Below the pieces are notes generated by a model that saw only the letters and a list, made by a program, of their open reading frames with translations, made no database searches and was not told the DNA's origin. A stretch of DNA of 64,000 nt, taken from Harmothoe impar (Eukaryota > Annelida > Polychaeta > Phyllodocida > Polynoidae). Numbering within the stretch: position 1 is the stretch's first letter; each line of letters starts with the position of its first letter. Shown piece by piece: positions 10,770 through 23,236 of the stretch. Made by a program: the position numbers and the translations under genes. The stretch spans positions 69,184,609 to 69,248,608 of the forward strand of contig OX381709.1 of assembly GCA_947462335.1 (NCBI GenBank), in the 5' to 3' direction.

Positions 10770-12530
10770 CCCATCTGAGGCCCACTAAACAAGGCTGGAT
10801 GGGTGTGACTATGTATGGTGGCGTGGGGGGAGGCGGCACATCCCTATAGGTAACATTTCAGCAGCATTCTTCAGTGTCGGTATCCCTGCATGTGTCGTGA
10901 CAGATTTCAAAAACTATAAAGGGAGTACTCATTTTTACACAACGAGGTGGTGGGGGCGGTGATGCGGATGCGCAATTTTTTTCACCCCCGCCATCTAGTC
11001 ACTTTTTTCAAGCCGCCCCCCCCCCAAATTCCCTTCCCCCGTTGTTAAGAAATGAATGCTCCCTAGGTCTATATACATATGTGTTAGGTTCGGGAAGGGA
11101 CTGGAGAATGATGGCTTGTCAGTAGGAAAACATAATATGAGACATTAATGGGTAGAACACATCGGCGCATCTCCTGCCATGCAAACATCTTCCTATGAGG
11201 AATGTGGCATCTACAGGATATGGATCCTCAGGGACAAATCTCTCCCTCAGTAGGTGTGTTATAGCTAATTTGTTTTGGTGACAACAGAAGGTATATATTA
11301 CTGCAGGGGAGGGATGTGGGTATCATATTTGGGATTGACATTGAATGGTAACACAAGGATGACAGGGGTGGGCAGGGTTAGGGAAGTTTAGCCTGAGAAA
11401 AAAATATATAGCAAGACGTATCTCAGCACTTAGTGTATTTAATTAGTTTACCTTTTGCAAAAACATGTATTAACTAAATAAAGAGAAAATACAGTATTGC
11501 TCATTGTATCCCCAACCATGCTTAGCTAATGGGTATTGAATATGGCCAACCAAAAGTAATACAAATTCACCGGTTTGGCCGAAGAGACGTCCTAGAATTG
11601 CCAGTTTATAAAGTCTGCCCACATAGGTTAACATAACATGTTTGTGTTCATTGGGCGGATGTTGCTGAGGTATCCTGGTTCGGTAAACATCAAATCTGTT
11701 GCTGCTCATTAGTAAAAACAGCGTTGAGGAGTCCCAATATGGACATGCCCCGAATGCTTCGCCTGTATAAATCAACCGCTGGCACATATCGGGTTGATAA
11801 TCTGACACCTGCCAGTGAGATGGGAAGACATTCTGCCGGCATGGCCACGCACTGATTCAGACATAACATTAATTACACAGTTCTTGTGCTTCCTCCCCAT
11901 TACACGTCTCGTACACTCATGTCAGTGCCAATATGCGCAGGTCAATTATAAGTTTAATTGTAAATTAGGCCTAGTTAAACACAGGAAGAGCGCAGAAAGA
12001 TAATACGGAGAGCCTTGGTCATGGAAGAAAAAAGTGAGGAGGTAGGGCGATAATACGGTGGATCCTTCCGTAAGCAGAACATACATAATTCAACCCTGTT
12101 TATTTCTTATTTGCCCTGGCGTCTGAAGACAGATGAGAGCTCCATCTCTGGGTTGGATCCAAAGACCATCATGCTATCATAATCCTGTACAGTCTGCATT
12201 CACTATAACGGAGCAGTTTAGGAATATCATTGATATCAGTATTGGTTCCTTAATAATCAAATATCTTATCGACAGACGATGTGTAGCACTGCATCGATAT
12301 CATTGACCATAGTGAGAGAATGCTTGAAATTTTCCTCGTCAAGCTATGATCGTTTAAGTACATATGACAATGCACATGTAAAATGGACAAACTGGCTTGT
12401 AAAATAGATAACCAGCATCTAATATACTTTTAATGATCTAATCAGAAGTTATTACTAGAGAGACAGAGGCTGTGTTCCTCGGTCCTCCCTCATACATATC
12501 TAGTCTTATTGACTGCATTAATCAACAATT
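10770..12530. other. Noncoding, presumed receptor intron
   Basis: A 112-codon minus-strand open frame at 11470-11808 was inspected; it has no recognisable domain or splice context. Homopolymer C/G runs lie near 11020-11035. Nothing else is supported. Confidence 0.35.
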
Positions 12531-12534
12531 AAGG

Positions 12535-12936
12535 CTACACAGCCTTTTCCATGTTTGATATATTTCTTATCTCTATAATATCGAATAAATGATATGTCAG
12601 AGAACAATACATTGGGTACAACTTTGCATAAATATCATAAAGGTACATGCTACAATTACCATACTGGTACCATCCAGCTGGCAAATAACTGAACACTGTG
12701 TGACACAAGTTAATAGTATGAGACCCTCCTCCGCAATAGTACAGCTTCTCCTCTCCAAATAACAATATCACCACGAGTTGTATGGTGACTAATACCCCGA
12801 GAACGCCTATAAGCACAGTCAGGCTGTCTCCTCTAGTTGAAGTAATCATACCTTCTTTATGGACGAAATTGAAACAGAATGACTGCCTTGCAGATCCCCA
12901 CTGACAATACTGACCTCCCGAGCTGCTCCCATTGAG
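12535..12936 (-). CDS. Unassigned possible coding exon with one membrane segment
   Basis: Open for about 134 codons on the minus strand, starting after an AG (GAGAGCAG|CTCAAT) and ending at a stop at 12535. The translation has a Cys/Gly/Ser-rich start with C-Q-W and C-F-N, then a hydrophobic helix LTVLIGVLGVLVTIQLVVIL, then a Tyr/Cys-rich tail. This would suit the last exon of a single-pass membrane protein. No family is recognised, and it could be a chance open frame. The Met at 12849 is only an internal candidate start. Confidence 0.22.
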   Translation of the reverse strand, partial: LNGSSSGGQYCQWGSARQSFCFNFVHKEGMITSTRGDSLTVLIGVLGVLVTIQLVVILLFGEEKLYYCGGGSHTINLCHTVFSYLPAGWYQYGNCSMYLYDIYAKLYPMYCSLTYHLFDIIEIRNISNMEKAV

Positions 12937-15900
12937 CTGCTCTCACCCCGGCCTGTCAGGTTAAAGCAGCTGGAATTGCAAGATTACCAGGTAATCGCTG
13001 ACCTCGTCACAGAGGTGCCTTTTCCCTTATCCAGGTATTTCTCTGGCATTTTCTCCCATGGCTGACGGCAATCTCATATTGGCTCTGTTCGTGACCTCAC
13101 CACTTCCGGTATCCACCCTAGTCCTGTCCCCAGATACCAGAAGACCTGGCTAGACTCTTGGGAATGGGGTAATTGCTTAGTTTGGCTGGCCCCAGCTCGC
13201 TTGTAGATGGGATCTGGATAGATATTGTCACAGGTATAGACCATGGAGACACACATATAATGTGTCTCACGGCAGGGCCATAGCCTTCTGGGTGTGAGCC
13301 AATCAGTGACAGTTTATCAGGGCCACCTGGAGGCAACTTCCCATTTCCCTGTCGGCCAGCTAACACACCCACTATAACACAGCTCTCTAACCTCCCCTTA
13401 GCCGTCCCCCCACTCAATATAACAGCATACCAGCCGGTATAACACGTCGTAGTACCTGTGGGGCTGTAGACACGCACCCTCCTGTTGGCATCCACAGGTA
13501 TCCACACCCTGAGTCATGCAGACACCTGCTGCCAAGACATGGAGCTGCTCCCTGACATTCTGAGTGACTCCCTTATGGGAAAAAGGTGACAACTTTTGGT
13601 ATGGTAAAGTTTCCCATATTCACAGTACATATGTGGTGTTCTGGTCGTATAACCTGAAGCACATTCAGTAGGGGCTAGGTTATAGGGAGGTTGGAGGACA
13701 ATAATGTGGGTGGAGCCATGAGGGCGTAGATATTACTATGGGTAGCGTCACATTCAGTGACAGCCGCGTGGTGTATGGGGCATTGCTCACCCCGGCACTG
13801 CATCAAGACTGGGCAGGGCGCAGCAGGCATCAGACGTGTTCCGCTTCTGCCGCAGCTCCACAGTAGATTTACACTGACACCACATTCATCACCATGACAC
13901 CTCGCCCTATAACCCCACACTCAGGTGGGGGACATAAATTGATTCAGTCAACTGTTCACCTCTGCTACCCTGGCAGGGGAGGAAGTAGGGAGGAGGGATA
14001 ATGTCCATATACATGCAGTGAGTGTAAAGTGAACGCCTTTCCTCTGGGACTGGTCCGCTGAATGTGTCTGCTGCAATAGAACCTCATTATGGTGGCGCCA
14101 GGTGCAGCTGGTAAGGGGCACCTTAAAGGGAAATGACCAGTGCAGGCCTCCCCGAATTGTCTCCAATCAAATGTCAACTAGAGACTGAGTGGAAGCTTCC
14201 GATAAAGAAACAAGAGTCGATAGCTCATATCAATTCTGCTAACGGGGCCATTCTTCACCGCTGACAGATGTGCGGACGTGCAGCGCCACCGGAAGTAGGC
14301 GGCGACCCTTATCGACGGGGAGGTGGCTGAGCATGCGCTGATATGGGAACTGATCATTTCCGGGCATCGGTATCACTGATTACACTGGTGGCTGAAATGA
14401 TGGCTTGTCTGGTTAGATCGGTGAAGCCCCCACAAACCTTGCTCCTATAATTTGCTTTCGCCGACCAAACTTTGTTTTCAGGTTTGTCACAATGGCAGGA
14501 TGTTGAATGCATTGAAAGAATTTAGACGTTGAAGATAGGAGGCAAATCCCTAGTTTCATGGACTGTTTCCTTGCCTACTCTGATCATCTCAAATATGTTC
14601 AGGGTTCCACATCACAAACTTTGGCTGCGGAATGGGGACATGATTGCCTCGAGAATTTGTCACAATAATAGAACACATCTTATTTTAGTTGGAAGTCACT
14701 AACAAGTAGTATTTATAAGGTGAGCCCAAAAACCCAAAATTATTTTACATATAACATGGGAAGTTGCACAGATAAGACCAAATATATTTGGAAACTATCT
14801 ATGCATTCTTGCTATATAGAATTGAATCATCTGAAGAAATGAAGCCGATCTAGGTCTTACCATTCCCAAGAGGGAGTGGCTGGTATATATCAACTTCTAT
14901 TACCTTTAAGATTCCCCATAACTGGTAACATAACCTGGAGTTGGCAGCACCATCCTATATGATATAGACCGAGGGCATTGCATCGACCGTAGCCAAATTT
15001 ACCAACTGTACCAGAATGCCTACACGCTATTGAGCACTTAATTTCCGATATAAGGTTAGGTCTTGGCACTCTCGGGAGGGAACAGTTGTATGCCTACACT
15101 TTGGTACTGTCCAACGCAAATCTCCCTTCTCCTGCTCTCCAGGCATCGGTGTGTTGGGGATAAAACAATCATGGTAGCATCGACCCGTTCAATCTTCACT
15201 GTCGACCCGTAGAGCCTCTCGACACCAGAACAGCTGAGCCTGGTGCGGAGGGAGTGGTGGAGGGAAATTGATGTCGGTCTAGCTGCAGGGCCTTCTTCGG
15301 CCATAACCGCACATGATATTCATTGCCTGAGATATGTCTGGATGATAAAACTTTGCAGAGGACTGTAGGCAGACAGGCAGACAGGCATACAGGCAGACCT
15401 GGAGACCTCGACTCTAGGCAGGCACCTACACCTCCACAGCCCCACCCTGTGAAACCCGACAGAGCGGCTGTAACTTTAGTGTTTTGTTGCAGCCACCATT
15501 TTGGCCTGGGGCAGAGGGTGGGCGTCTCCTCTGTCATCCCTTTGAGGTAGTCGTGATGCCAAATACGACACATTTCACGGGGCTGAGATTCACAGGGACT
15601 CTGTCATTGGATTGTACCTTTGATCTGACGGCTATCATTTACTCCTCATTCATATTCCATTTCCATCGATTACACCCAACTCTCTAAACTGTGTCTCCCG
15701 ACGAGCCACTCTTATAGCGGAGTTATTATGCCCTTACTTCTATAGCAGTTTGTCGCAACTACCCCTACTGATATAAACATCAATTCCGGCCTATTTCATG
15801 TTTATACACCCTCAAGATTACTGGTAAATGCCTGGTGATTTTGCCCTTGCCTCTACCAATTGGATCTTCTGGAGTGGAGGGTATTTACATTAAGACCAGG

Positions 15901-16100
15901 AGGAATCGATCAGGCAAACCTTACCACTCGGCAAGATGGAGTCCAGAGTCCCGAATGTACACAACAGCCTCCGACATACAATGCTTATTTTCCCTGTAGT
16001 CCACCTGTGTCTAAGCCCACACTATAGACCCACTCCACAATATGCGAGACATTCAAGAAAACGTGCTTTTTACATTATAGTTTCAGCAAAACGCTTATAA
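12937..16100. other. Noncoding, presumed intron
   Basis: Moderate GC, with several open frames of 70-130 codons on the minus strand (e.g. 13118-13507) that lack motifs or conserved composition. A short (CAGACAGG)n-like run lies at 15367-15400. Confidence 0.35.
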
Positions 16101-16110
16101 ATCATGTTCC

Positions 16111-16437
16111 TCATGGTGTCTGATGGAAACTAGTGCAGGATTCCCAGGATAATCTCTCTGATGATGCAGAATTTGAATTGGAGTGAGTTTGGTGTATAAA
16201 GGATGTAGAGTCGGGTGCAGATTCATCTTTTTTAACAACTTCCAACAAAACAGGAACGAATATAGCAAAGGTGGAAAGCAGGCGACGTGCCACGAAAGGG
16301 GGGATAACTCCTGTACAAAGTAGTAAGACATGGAGAAGACAGAGTGGCATTAGTGCACGATACATGTTCAGGAGTAGGTGCATAAATTGGTCCCTGGAGA
16401 GTAGGCGGTTTGACTGGGAGATTTGGTCTTGGAGGAT
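16111..16437 (-). CDS. Unassigned possible coding exon, two hydrophobic segments
   Basis: Open from an acceptor-like CATCTCCTTAAG|ATCC to a TGA at 16111, about 108 codons. The translation begins ILQDQISQSNRLLSRDQF and continues with two hydrophobic stretches (LMPLCLLHVLLLCTGVIPP and LLSTFAIFVPVLLEVV), then a Ser/Thr/His-rich hydrophilic tail. It resembles the C-terminus of a multi-pass membrane protein but matches no family I know. It lies on the receptor's strand but does not look like GPCR TM5-TM7. Low certainty. Confidence 0.22.
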   Translation of the reverse strand: MLQDQISQSNRLLSRDQFMHLLLNMYRALMPLCLLHVLLLCTGVIPPFVARRLLSTFAIFVPVLLEVVKKDESAPDSTSFIHQTHSNSNSASSERLSWESCTSFHQTP

Positions 16438-16439
16438 CT

Positions 16440-19400
16440 TAAGGAGATGTGGGGATTACGACTCGGGATTCTGATCGAGTTGTAGGCGAGTGGAAGGGAT
16501 GTACCCGACCGGACAACTATATCACACTTTTAAGGGGGATCCAGACATCTAGAAACGTGTCGTACTGGAAACTACAGCACATCAATGACTGCCGCTTCAT
16601 TGAAGATGCAAAGATTCCTCTTTACTACCGGTGGTGGGGGGATTATGCAGCTGGCTCGGTGCCAACCTCCCCCAAATCACCCGTTCACACGGAGGTTCCA
16701 CTTCATTACGCACCATTGTCGCACAACTTTAGTCCTGTGATACACCCAACTGCGGTACTCGAGGGCTGGACTTAAGTCTGCTACAGTCTACCCGCAGCCA
16801 TCTTCCCAAAGGCTGGCACCAACTCATCCTGTGTAGATATTGATGGAGATTGTAGATAATGGCGGCCTGCATATAGGAGGCACTCACAGTCCGAGTGTAT
16901 GTGTTATGCAATGTGAGCTAGGAGAATCGAGTGGAGCTTTACCGTCATTGTGACCCTCCTCCAGAGTGAGAGGAGAGGATATTGATTCGATGAATAATGG
17001 ATCGACCGTTTCTGTGGACTCGAAGGATTACGCAATGCAGTGGTGTTTATCTAGCACTAATTAGGATGTCTGCGGTACACACCTCATTCCCTTGGAGCAA
17101 AAATGGCTGGTGGATATTCATAAGGTTCTACAACATCGGACCCAGACTAGAGTGGCTATAACTATTAGTGCTACTTTGATTCCTATATCCCAACATAACA
17201 AAGTCTCAACACCCTCAAAGCCTTTCGATTACCACAGAAACTATCAGACTTGGGCAAAACAGCTTTAATTTCACGATAGATGGCCGGACGTCAGTGGGAT
17301 CATTTAGTGAAATTGTCTCTTGGGCATTCTAGGCAGATCGGAGAAAACACCTTGTGAATAACTGAATACCACCTGCAGATTTGCATAACAAGAGTCTGGG
17401 TGATTGTGTTAGACATATTGGCTTTCTTCAGTATAGCCCCAGAGAGACTCCTTGTCACTTTGTTTTTACCAGTAATAAAATGTATTCCAACGAGCTATTG
17501 GACCCAACAGCAGCATCTGGTTTCTAAATACGTTACAATACCTTATATGAATTGAATAGTCCTCGTTCTAGCCATATAGCTACAAAACATGAATGCAGTT
17601 TTAGTCGCAGTGATGATGTCTATGATTGACATAACCTTCAGACTTAGCCGACGAAGACATTGAAATGGCAAACTACACTATAGAGCTGTGACTTGGAAGC
17701 CTTCACATGTTGGGGACGTCGTTTATTGTGTTTTGCCTTATTCTAGCTGATGCTCATTTGAAAATGTAATTGAATATAATAACCATGCTGTGAATTCACT
17801 CAGATTATGTTTCGAAGTCATACGTATTCTAGCTGCTGGTGCAAATGCAATTTTGATTGGAAAAGTCACACTAGCCAAGTTTTGGATCACATTAGTCTAT
17901 TTTCAGCATCTGTATAGTGATCTAGCTTGGTTGGCTAAGTTTATATTAGAATAAGGCATATAGGAATAGACCATTAGATTTGATGTTGAGAGGCCTCACT
18001 TGGCTAGGATGGGTCATCACTCTCCTGACTTGTCCAGTAGAAGCTTTCTAGTAGTGAGGAAGTTATGTCTAGACTGTCCCTGGGCGGCCTATTCACAGCT
18101 GATGAGTTAACAGCACAATCAGGCCGTTCCCCCATCCCCCATTCCAGCCTCTATAGGGCCTAATACTATCATAGTACGGATCTAAGCCAGCCCTTAGAGC
18201 GGGCCAGACCTCAGGGGATTAGTATTCAAACATAAAGCCCATGCCGCACTAAATATCCCGATTTTCAATATTGCACCAATCTCTGCCCTTTCTTTACCAC
18301 AACAAAGACATCTGATTGCCTTAAAGGCGCAAATCTTTGTGTCCCTCCAGCGACAGCTGCAGTGCAGTTGGGAGAGGTACTCAGCCCTATAAATAGGCCA
18401 CCCACTGCTCCCATAAATAGGGGTGGTGGAGGTTTAAACCGAAGTGAAATCTACATTGACTAAAGCCCACATGTTTACTTCTCTCGATCTGGTAAAAATA
18501 GACGTAGAACACATGTGTCGAAGCCCATGAAAAGCATAATTTAATCCTTCATCCTCTTGTAAATGACATTGTCAACAGCCTTACAAAACATAAAGGTATT
18601 GAAAATATTGGTGCAGTGTTGACGATTTGAACTCCTCTTCGTCTGTGGCGACTAGCGGTGGAGAATGGAGGTGGTGTAGGATACGGACACGTGAGGGATG
18701 AGGACAGGGGATTGGGAGTTAGGGCCATAGGGACTTGGAAGGAGCGGCTGAGAGAGGATTGAGACAAGGATGATGAACTTAGGTAGAGTATCAGGGGAGA
18801 TGGCATGAAATGAGGTAGAACAGTGGACATGGGATGGCTGAAACAGTCCAGTGTTGAACTTCTACAGAGGCCGATTTATAACCGAAAGGCTCTGCAGAGA
18901 CTTTCATTTACCATTGGTTTTGATGTGTCTAATCTTTCCAGGAAAATGAAGCCTTTGGAGATAAAAAGGTAAAAATAATTCAGATATAGGCAGTATAAAG
19001 TGTTCATGTTATAGATCTGGTGACCAGTGGATCCATTTTGGTTTCAGACTCCAACTAGTTGCCCAAAACCTGCTAACATTACAAAGGGTTAGAACCGTAT
19101 ATAATTACAGTGATCCTCCTACGAAATGGTGCAGGCCTACTGGTCTAGAGAAGTAAAGGGCAGGTATATAACAAATAAATGATCAAAGCAGGATGCTGGA
19201 CATCAGACTGGGACACACTTCCATGTGGCTCTATGTGTGTCAACATGTAAAGGGGCAGTGAGTACAGGGGGGTTAGGGGGGTCTCTGGCAGGAGGATATG
19301 TGAGGCAGTGTATTAAAGTTCAGAGGAGATCCACATAGAGAGGAGGCTGAGAGATTATTGGCTTATGTGCAGTCACTAATGATGTGGGTTGTGTTCATAG

Positions 19401-21880
19401 TAGGCTAATGCCATTAGGACGTCGGCAGTGCGCCAGGGGATGTTCCTTAGATCCACAACCCCTGCAAACACTGCTTCTTCCCTACACCAGAACCAGGAAA
19501 AGGTACTAATGACTAGATGGCCATTTTGAAATAATTCCCAATGGAAGTTATATCATTCATTGCTATTCTATATATTGGCTAATTCCAAATGACTTTATTA
19601 TATGCGATTGGTACCAACCAACAAGATAATGCTGGTTCAGCCTAGACCTTACACTACAGCAGCGGTGGCCAGGCAACTGAGAAGTGAGTTTCTAGACCAT
19701 AGCTACACAAATATTGGGATGCTAGAGTACCGGTGGTTATGAGACTATGTATAAGCGGGATGAAACCTGGTGTTAATTACAAGGCCCGATGCAGTATTTC
19801 CTAAGTACCCGCTCCTAATCTGATATAGCCGTAGCCTCATCGTTAAATATTCATCACTGTTCGGTTAATCCTGGGCATTCATTTCAGTACTAATACATGC
19901 ACTCGGTTGCAGTGTTGAATTTCCAATAGCCCAAGGCAGCCAACATTATTAGATAGGAGTTACAGTACACATTCCGCTGTTTTCTTTGAGAGCGAGTGGT
20001 ATGCAAGATTGTTTATGAAATAAGAGCTACCGACAGCTGTGCAGCAAATGTTATTGCCTGTTAAGGAAAGTGGCAGGCGATACTGTTTGGCAATTTTGCA
20101 GAGTCATTTTCTGATTTTCTCAGAGTTGTTCTCACAAATTCTGATAGCAAACATTATTCTGAAGCACATAGTAGATCTCAAGTTTCTTATCTTGTTTGTA
20201 TTAGCTTTTGTGAGAACAGCTCTGCAACATGATGCATAAAAATGAGTAGTAACTAACGAGCCATGACCGGGACCCATGACCGATTTAGGAAAGAAACAGC
20301 AAATTCAATGTTCTCTATATTTTGGCACATAGAAAAATATAATTGGCCAACATTTTGTCAGAGGATCAAAAGATACATTTTACGAGGGAAAAAATAAGTG
20401 ATTCATGGATAAATAGATAAAGTTTGGGATTCTTTTGACATATATTCTAGTCAGCCTTGATACCTATAATAGCTTGGGGCATAGCTTTTTAAAGCAGAAA
20501 AAACAGTGACAATACATGTAGAATACCATAGTAGGGGTTTTAAAGGGTTGATAAAGGTGAGCTAAGTCATATGCAAAAGGGAGATATGCTTTCATCATGG
20601 TTTTGAGTAGTTTCACGTTTTTTACACCAGGTTCCGTATGCGTTGACCCTGTGCTATACCTTTGTACCAGTGGAATCACCTCAATTCGCATGAGAACTTT
20701 AAGATTACGAAAGACCTTTTACCCCAGCACTCTCAAAAGACAGGCACTTATTTAAGATCCTACTTTAAGGACGAAAATTAATACCCCCGGAGTTTATACA
20801 AGGCCGGGGATCAAAACCAGCTATATTATCGTGACGATACCGTATGAGGCTTTGCTGCTGAGGGCATTGCGGTCAGGTCCATGCCCTGTACCCCAGTGCT
20901 ATACAAGTGAGTGCTCTAAAAGCATTTCAGTAAACCCATGTAGCCATAGGGCCTGTATGAATACCGATGAGGCTAAAATATGCAGAGGCGTATATATAGG
21001 TACCATCTGTGTGTAGTACAGGGCCATACAACTTCAGAAACAGCTACCAAAGCTCCATGCTATATACACTCGTTATAATGTCACATTATAAAGTCAGCGT
21101 TAGAATAATGGAAAAGGTAGGTAGGGCTTCTAAAGGGCATCCTATACATTAGTTAGCATCATGTCGGGGGAGGGAAAGAGGAACTCACACCTGAAGGTGA
21201 TGACAGAAATACATCATTGTTACAGAAGTTTCTCTTTAACATTGTGCCATGTGTCTGGTTATACAAGCAGACCCTGATGCACTTACTTCTGCGTCTGATG
21301 TCTAGTGCCTTTGTTCTGCCCTTTCAAAGCGCGCCACTTCAGTAAGTAAACACTCGGAGGGATGTACAGCGTATAATAGGACCAATATGGGAAAGCAAGT
21401 CTGTCTTCGAGAACTTGCCTACGAAGCTTTTAGGTAAATGGCAATTCTCTCATGGTATGGCAGCAATAAATATACACCCTGCATATTTACCAATGGCTGC
21501 TGCTACAGAGCAGTCAATTATGGACCTCTAACCTGAAACGACAAGCCCTCAGCAGAAGGGCCAGCTGGCAATGTGAACATGGCAATTCCCCACGGTAGAG
21601 AGACATAACCATCATGGAAAAGAGGAACTCTGCAGAGCAAGATCGTATGTACAGTGACTGAGGGAATATATGGATAGCTCTCTCTTTGCTATCCCTTTTA
21701 CTGGTCTGATTGGCCCCAAAGTGAGGCGAAGCTATTTCCCAGTCCATGCTGACACATGAATGCCATTAGGGACTGTCGTGTAGGCACTATTTGGCCATAT
21801 TGTTTTGATTTTAGGATGAGATACTTGCATGTACATACTCCAGTCTAGATTAAGAGCGTAACTGGCGTAATTTGAACTCT
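16440..21880. other. Repeat-poor noncoding DNA, presumed receptor intron
   Basis: No coding segment, tandem array or inverted-repeat element was recognised over more than 5 kb. This is the quietest part of the window. Confidence 0.4.
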
Positions 21881-21882
21881 TC

Positions 21883-22015
21883 AACCCTTTAAGGACCATA
21901 TATATAGTATACTTTAATATACTATGCCCTCTGTCACCATGATGCATGAATGCAGCCCTGGCGAGTCTACTTGCCAGGGCCGCATCTATCAACATTAAGG
22001 TCCGCATAGTGCTGT
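21883..22015. repeat. GCATCATG hairpin repeat copy next to the receptor exon
   Basis: Begins AACCCTTTAAGGACC, then CACCATGATGCATGAATGCA, then a hairpin core CCCTGGCGAGTCTACTTGCCAGGG, which is self-complementary. It lies 150 bases inside the intron from the receptor donor site. Confidence 0.75.
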
Positions 22016-22165
22016 AATGTGCTATAGATCTAATACTTAACAGCTGCGTTTACTCTTGACATTTCTAGGGGGAAAAGACAATCACATGAATTCATTGCAC
22101 TATAAACCTCTGTTTATACATCTTTTCTGTAACATATTTGTCAAGTAGGAAGGGATGGCTCTCAC

Positions 22166-22942
22166 CTGTGGTAGGCTGAATAAGGCACTGAGCGCCCACG
22201 CGACGCCGATGAGTATCCGCACGCGCTTGGCGGCGTTGTTCCTGCTCATGGGGTCGAGGATAGCGTAGCACCTGTCCACACTGATGATGACGATGATGTA
22301 GGTGGACAGGTAGAGCCCGAACACCTGCAGGAACTTGACGAGCTTACACAGAGAGTTGCCGGCGTACCACTGCACGGTGGACGCCCACACAGCGTCCGTC
22401 ACGTTACAGAAGAAGGTGACGATGAGGTCGGCGGCCGCCAGGTGCATGATGAGCGTGTTGATGGTGGACCGCCGCCGCCGCATCCGGTACATCTGGATCA
22501 AGGTGGCCGAGTTACAAATCATGGAGATGACAAACATCAAACTCAGCACCACTGTCTTAATGAGCGACATGCGGTTGAATGTCGGGGTGGGATGGTAGGC
22601 GAAGCCCATGTCGTCCAGCCCGTGTGTGCTGTTGTTGAAGTAACCGCCGCTGCCCGCGCCCAGGGTGAACTCCAGCTGCCCCGGGAGCGGCTCCCCGCCC
22701 TCTCCGAGCAGCTCAGGGTAACCTAGATCATCCATGATCCGTGTGGTGAGCTCCTCCAGGGCACTAGGGAGTCTGTGTGGGGAAGGAGGAGGAGCTACCA
22801 AAGAGTTCTCCCTCTCCTCCATGGTCATGTGGTTGTAGTTGTTGATGTTGCTGCTGTTCTTGTGGCGGAGGTGGTGTTGCACGGTGTTGGACAGCGACAC
22901 TTCCTGTTCCGACGATGCCATGCCAGACCGGAAGTGCCTCAT
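22166..22942 (-). CDS. First coding exon of a GnRH/corazonin/AKH-superfamily receptor (class A GPCR), N-terminus to TM4
   Basis: Encodes 259 residues of a plasma-membrane receptor for a small amidated peptide, a family that usually couples to Gq or Gs. Visible: a ~125-residue hydrophilic N-terminal tail with N-glycosylation sites at about residues 29 and 103/104; TM1 127-150 with Asn144 (1.50); TM2 160-180 with LAAADLIV and Asp172 (2.50); Cys199 (3.25); TM3 199-222; a DRC triplet at 223-225 in place of DRY; TM4 241-258 with Trp249 (4.50). The stretch TVQWYAGNSLCK is typical of GnRH receptors, and LQVFGLYLSTYIIVIISVDR resembles corazonin receptors most. The start is Met at 22942, because an in-frame TGA lies two codons upstream (22946-22948); Met8 is an alternative start. 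The exon ends phase 0 at CAG|GTGAGA (donor 22165-22161). TM5-TM7 are not in this window. Superfamily call is firm; the split between corazonin-type and GnRH-type is inference. Confidence 0.9.
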
Positions 22943-23160
22943 CGCTCACTCGCGCCCCGACGGAAGCTGGGACGGACGGCGGGATGAGGGCCTGGACCCA
23001 TCAGGTGGGGAGGCCAGGCACTGGATGTGCCGCCGATCAGGAATGCATGTACAATGTCGGAGTGTGTACCTAGAAGTCCAGTCCTGTGGTGGGAAGCAGC
23101 TCCGGCCGGTGGAAGGCCGATGTAGCAGCTACTGCCGTCCGGTCACGGCACACCTGGAGC
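22943..23160 (-). promoter_or_regulatory. Probable 5' untranslated exon part or proximal promoter of the receptor
   Basis: GC- and CpG-rich compared with the surrounding DNA, directly upstream of the receptor ATG, with a stop codon in frame just before the ATG. A possible splice acceptor is seen on the minus strand: a pyrimidine tract CTCTGTCTGCTCCAG ending near 23154. If used, about 210 bases of leader precede the ATG in the same exon. No TATA box is evident at a sensible distance. Inference only. Confidence 0.4.
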
Positions 23161-23236
23161 AGACAGAGGTTCTCATTGATTATACACAATATACATGTGG
23201 AATATATACAGCCCCCCTCTTTCCTATGCCATATAC

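Noticed and set aside
11470..11808. 112-codon minus-strand frame with a Tyr/Leu/Gly-rich end
   Set aside because: Looks mildly coding, but no family, acceptor or donor could be supported.
13118..13507. 129-codon minus-strand frame
   Set aside because: No recognisable motif, odd composition, and overlapping frames of similar length in the same GC-richer patch.
21732..22160. Receptor exon 2 directly downstream of exon 1
   Set aside because: The frame continuing past 22166 reads through a strong GTGAGA donor and then stops; other frames show no TM5-like segment.
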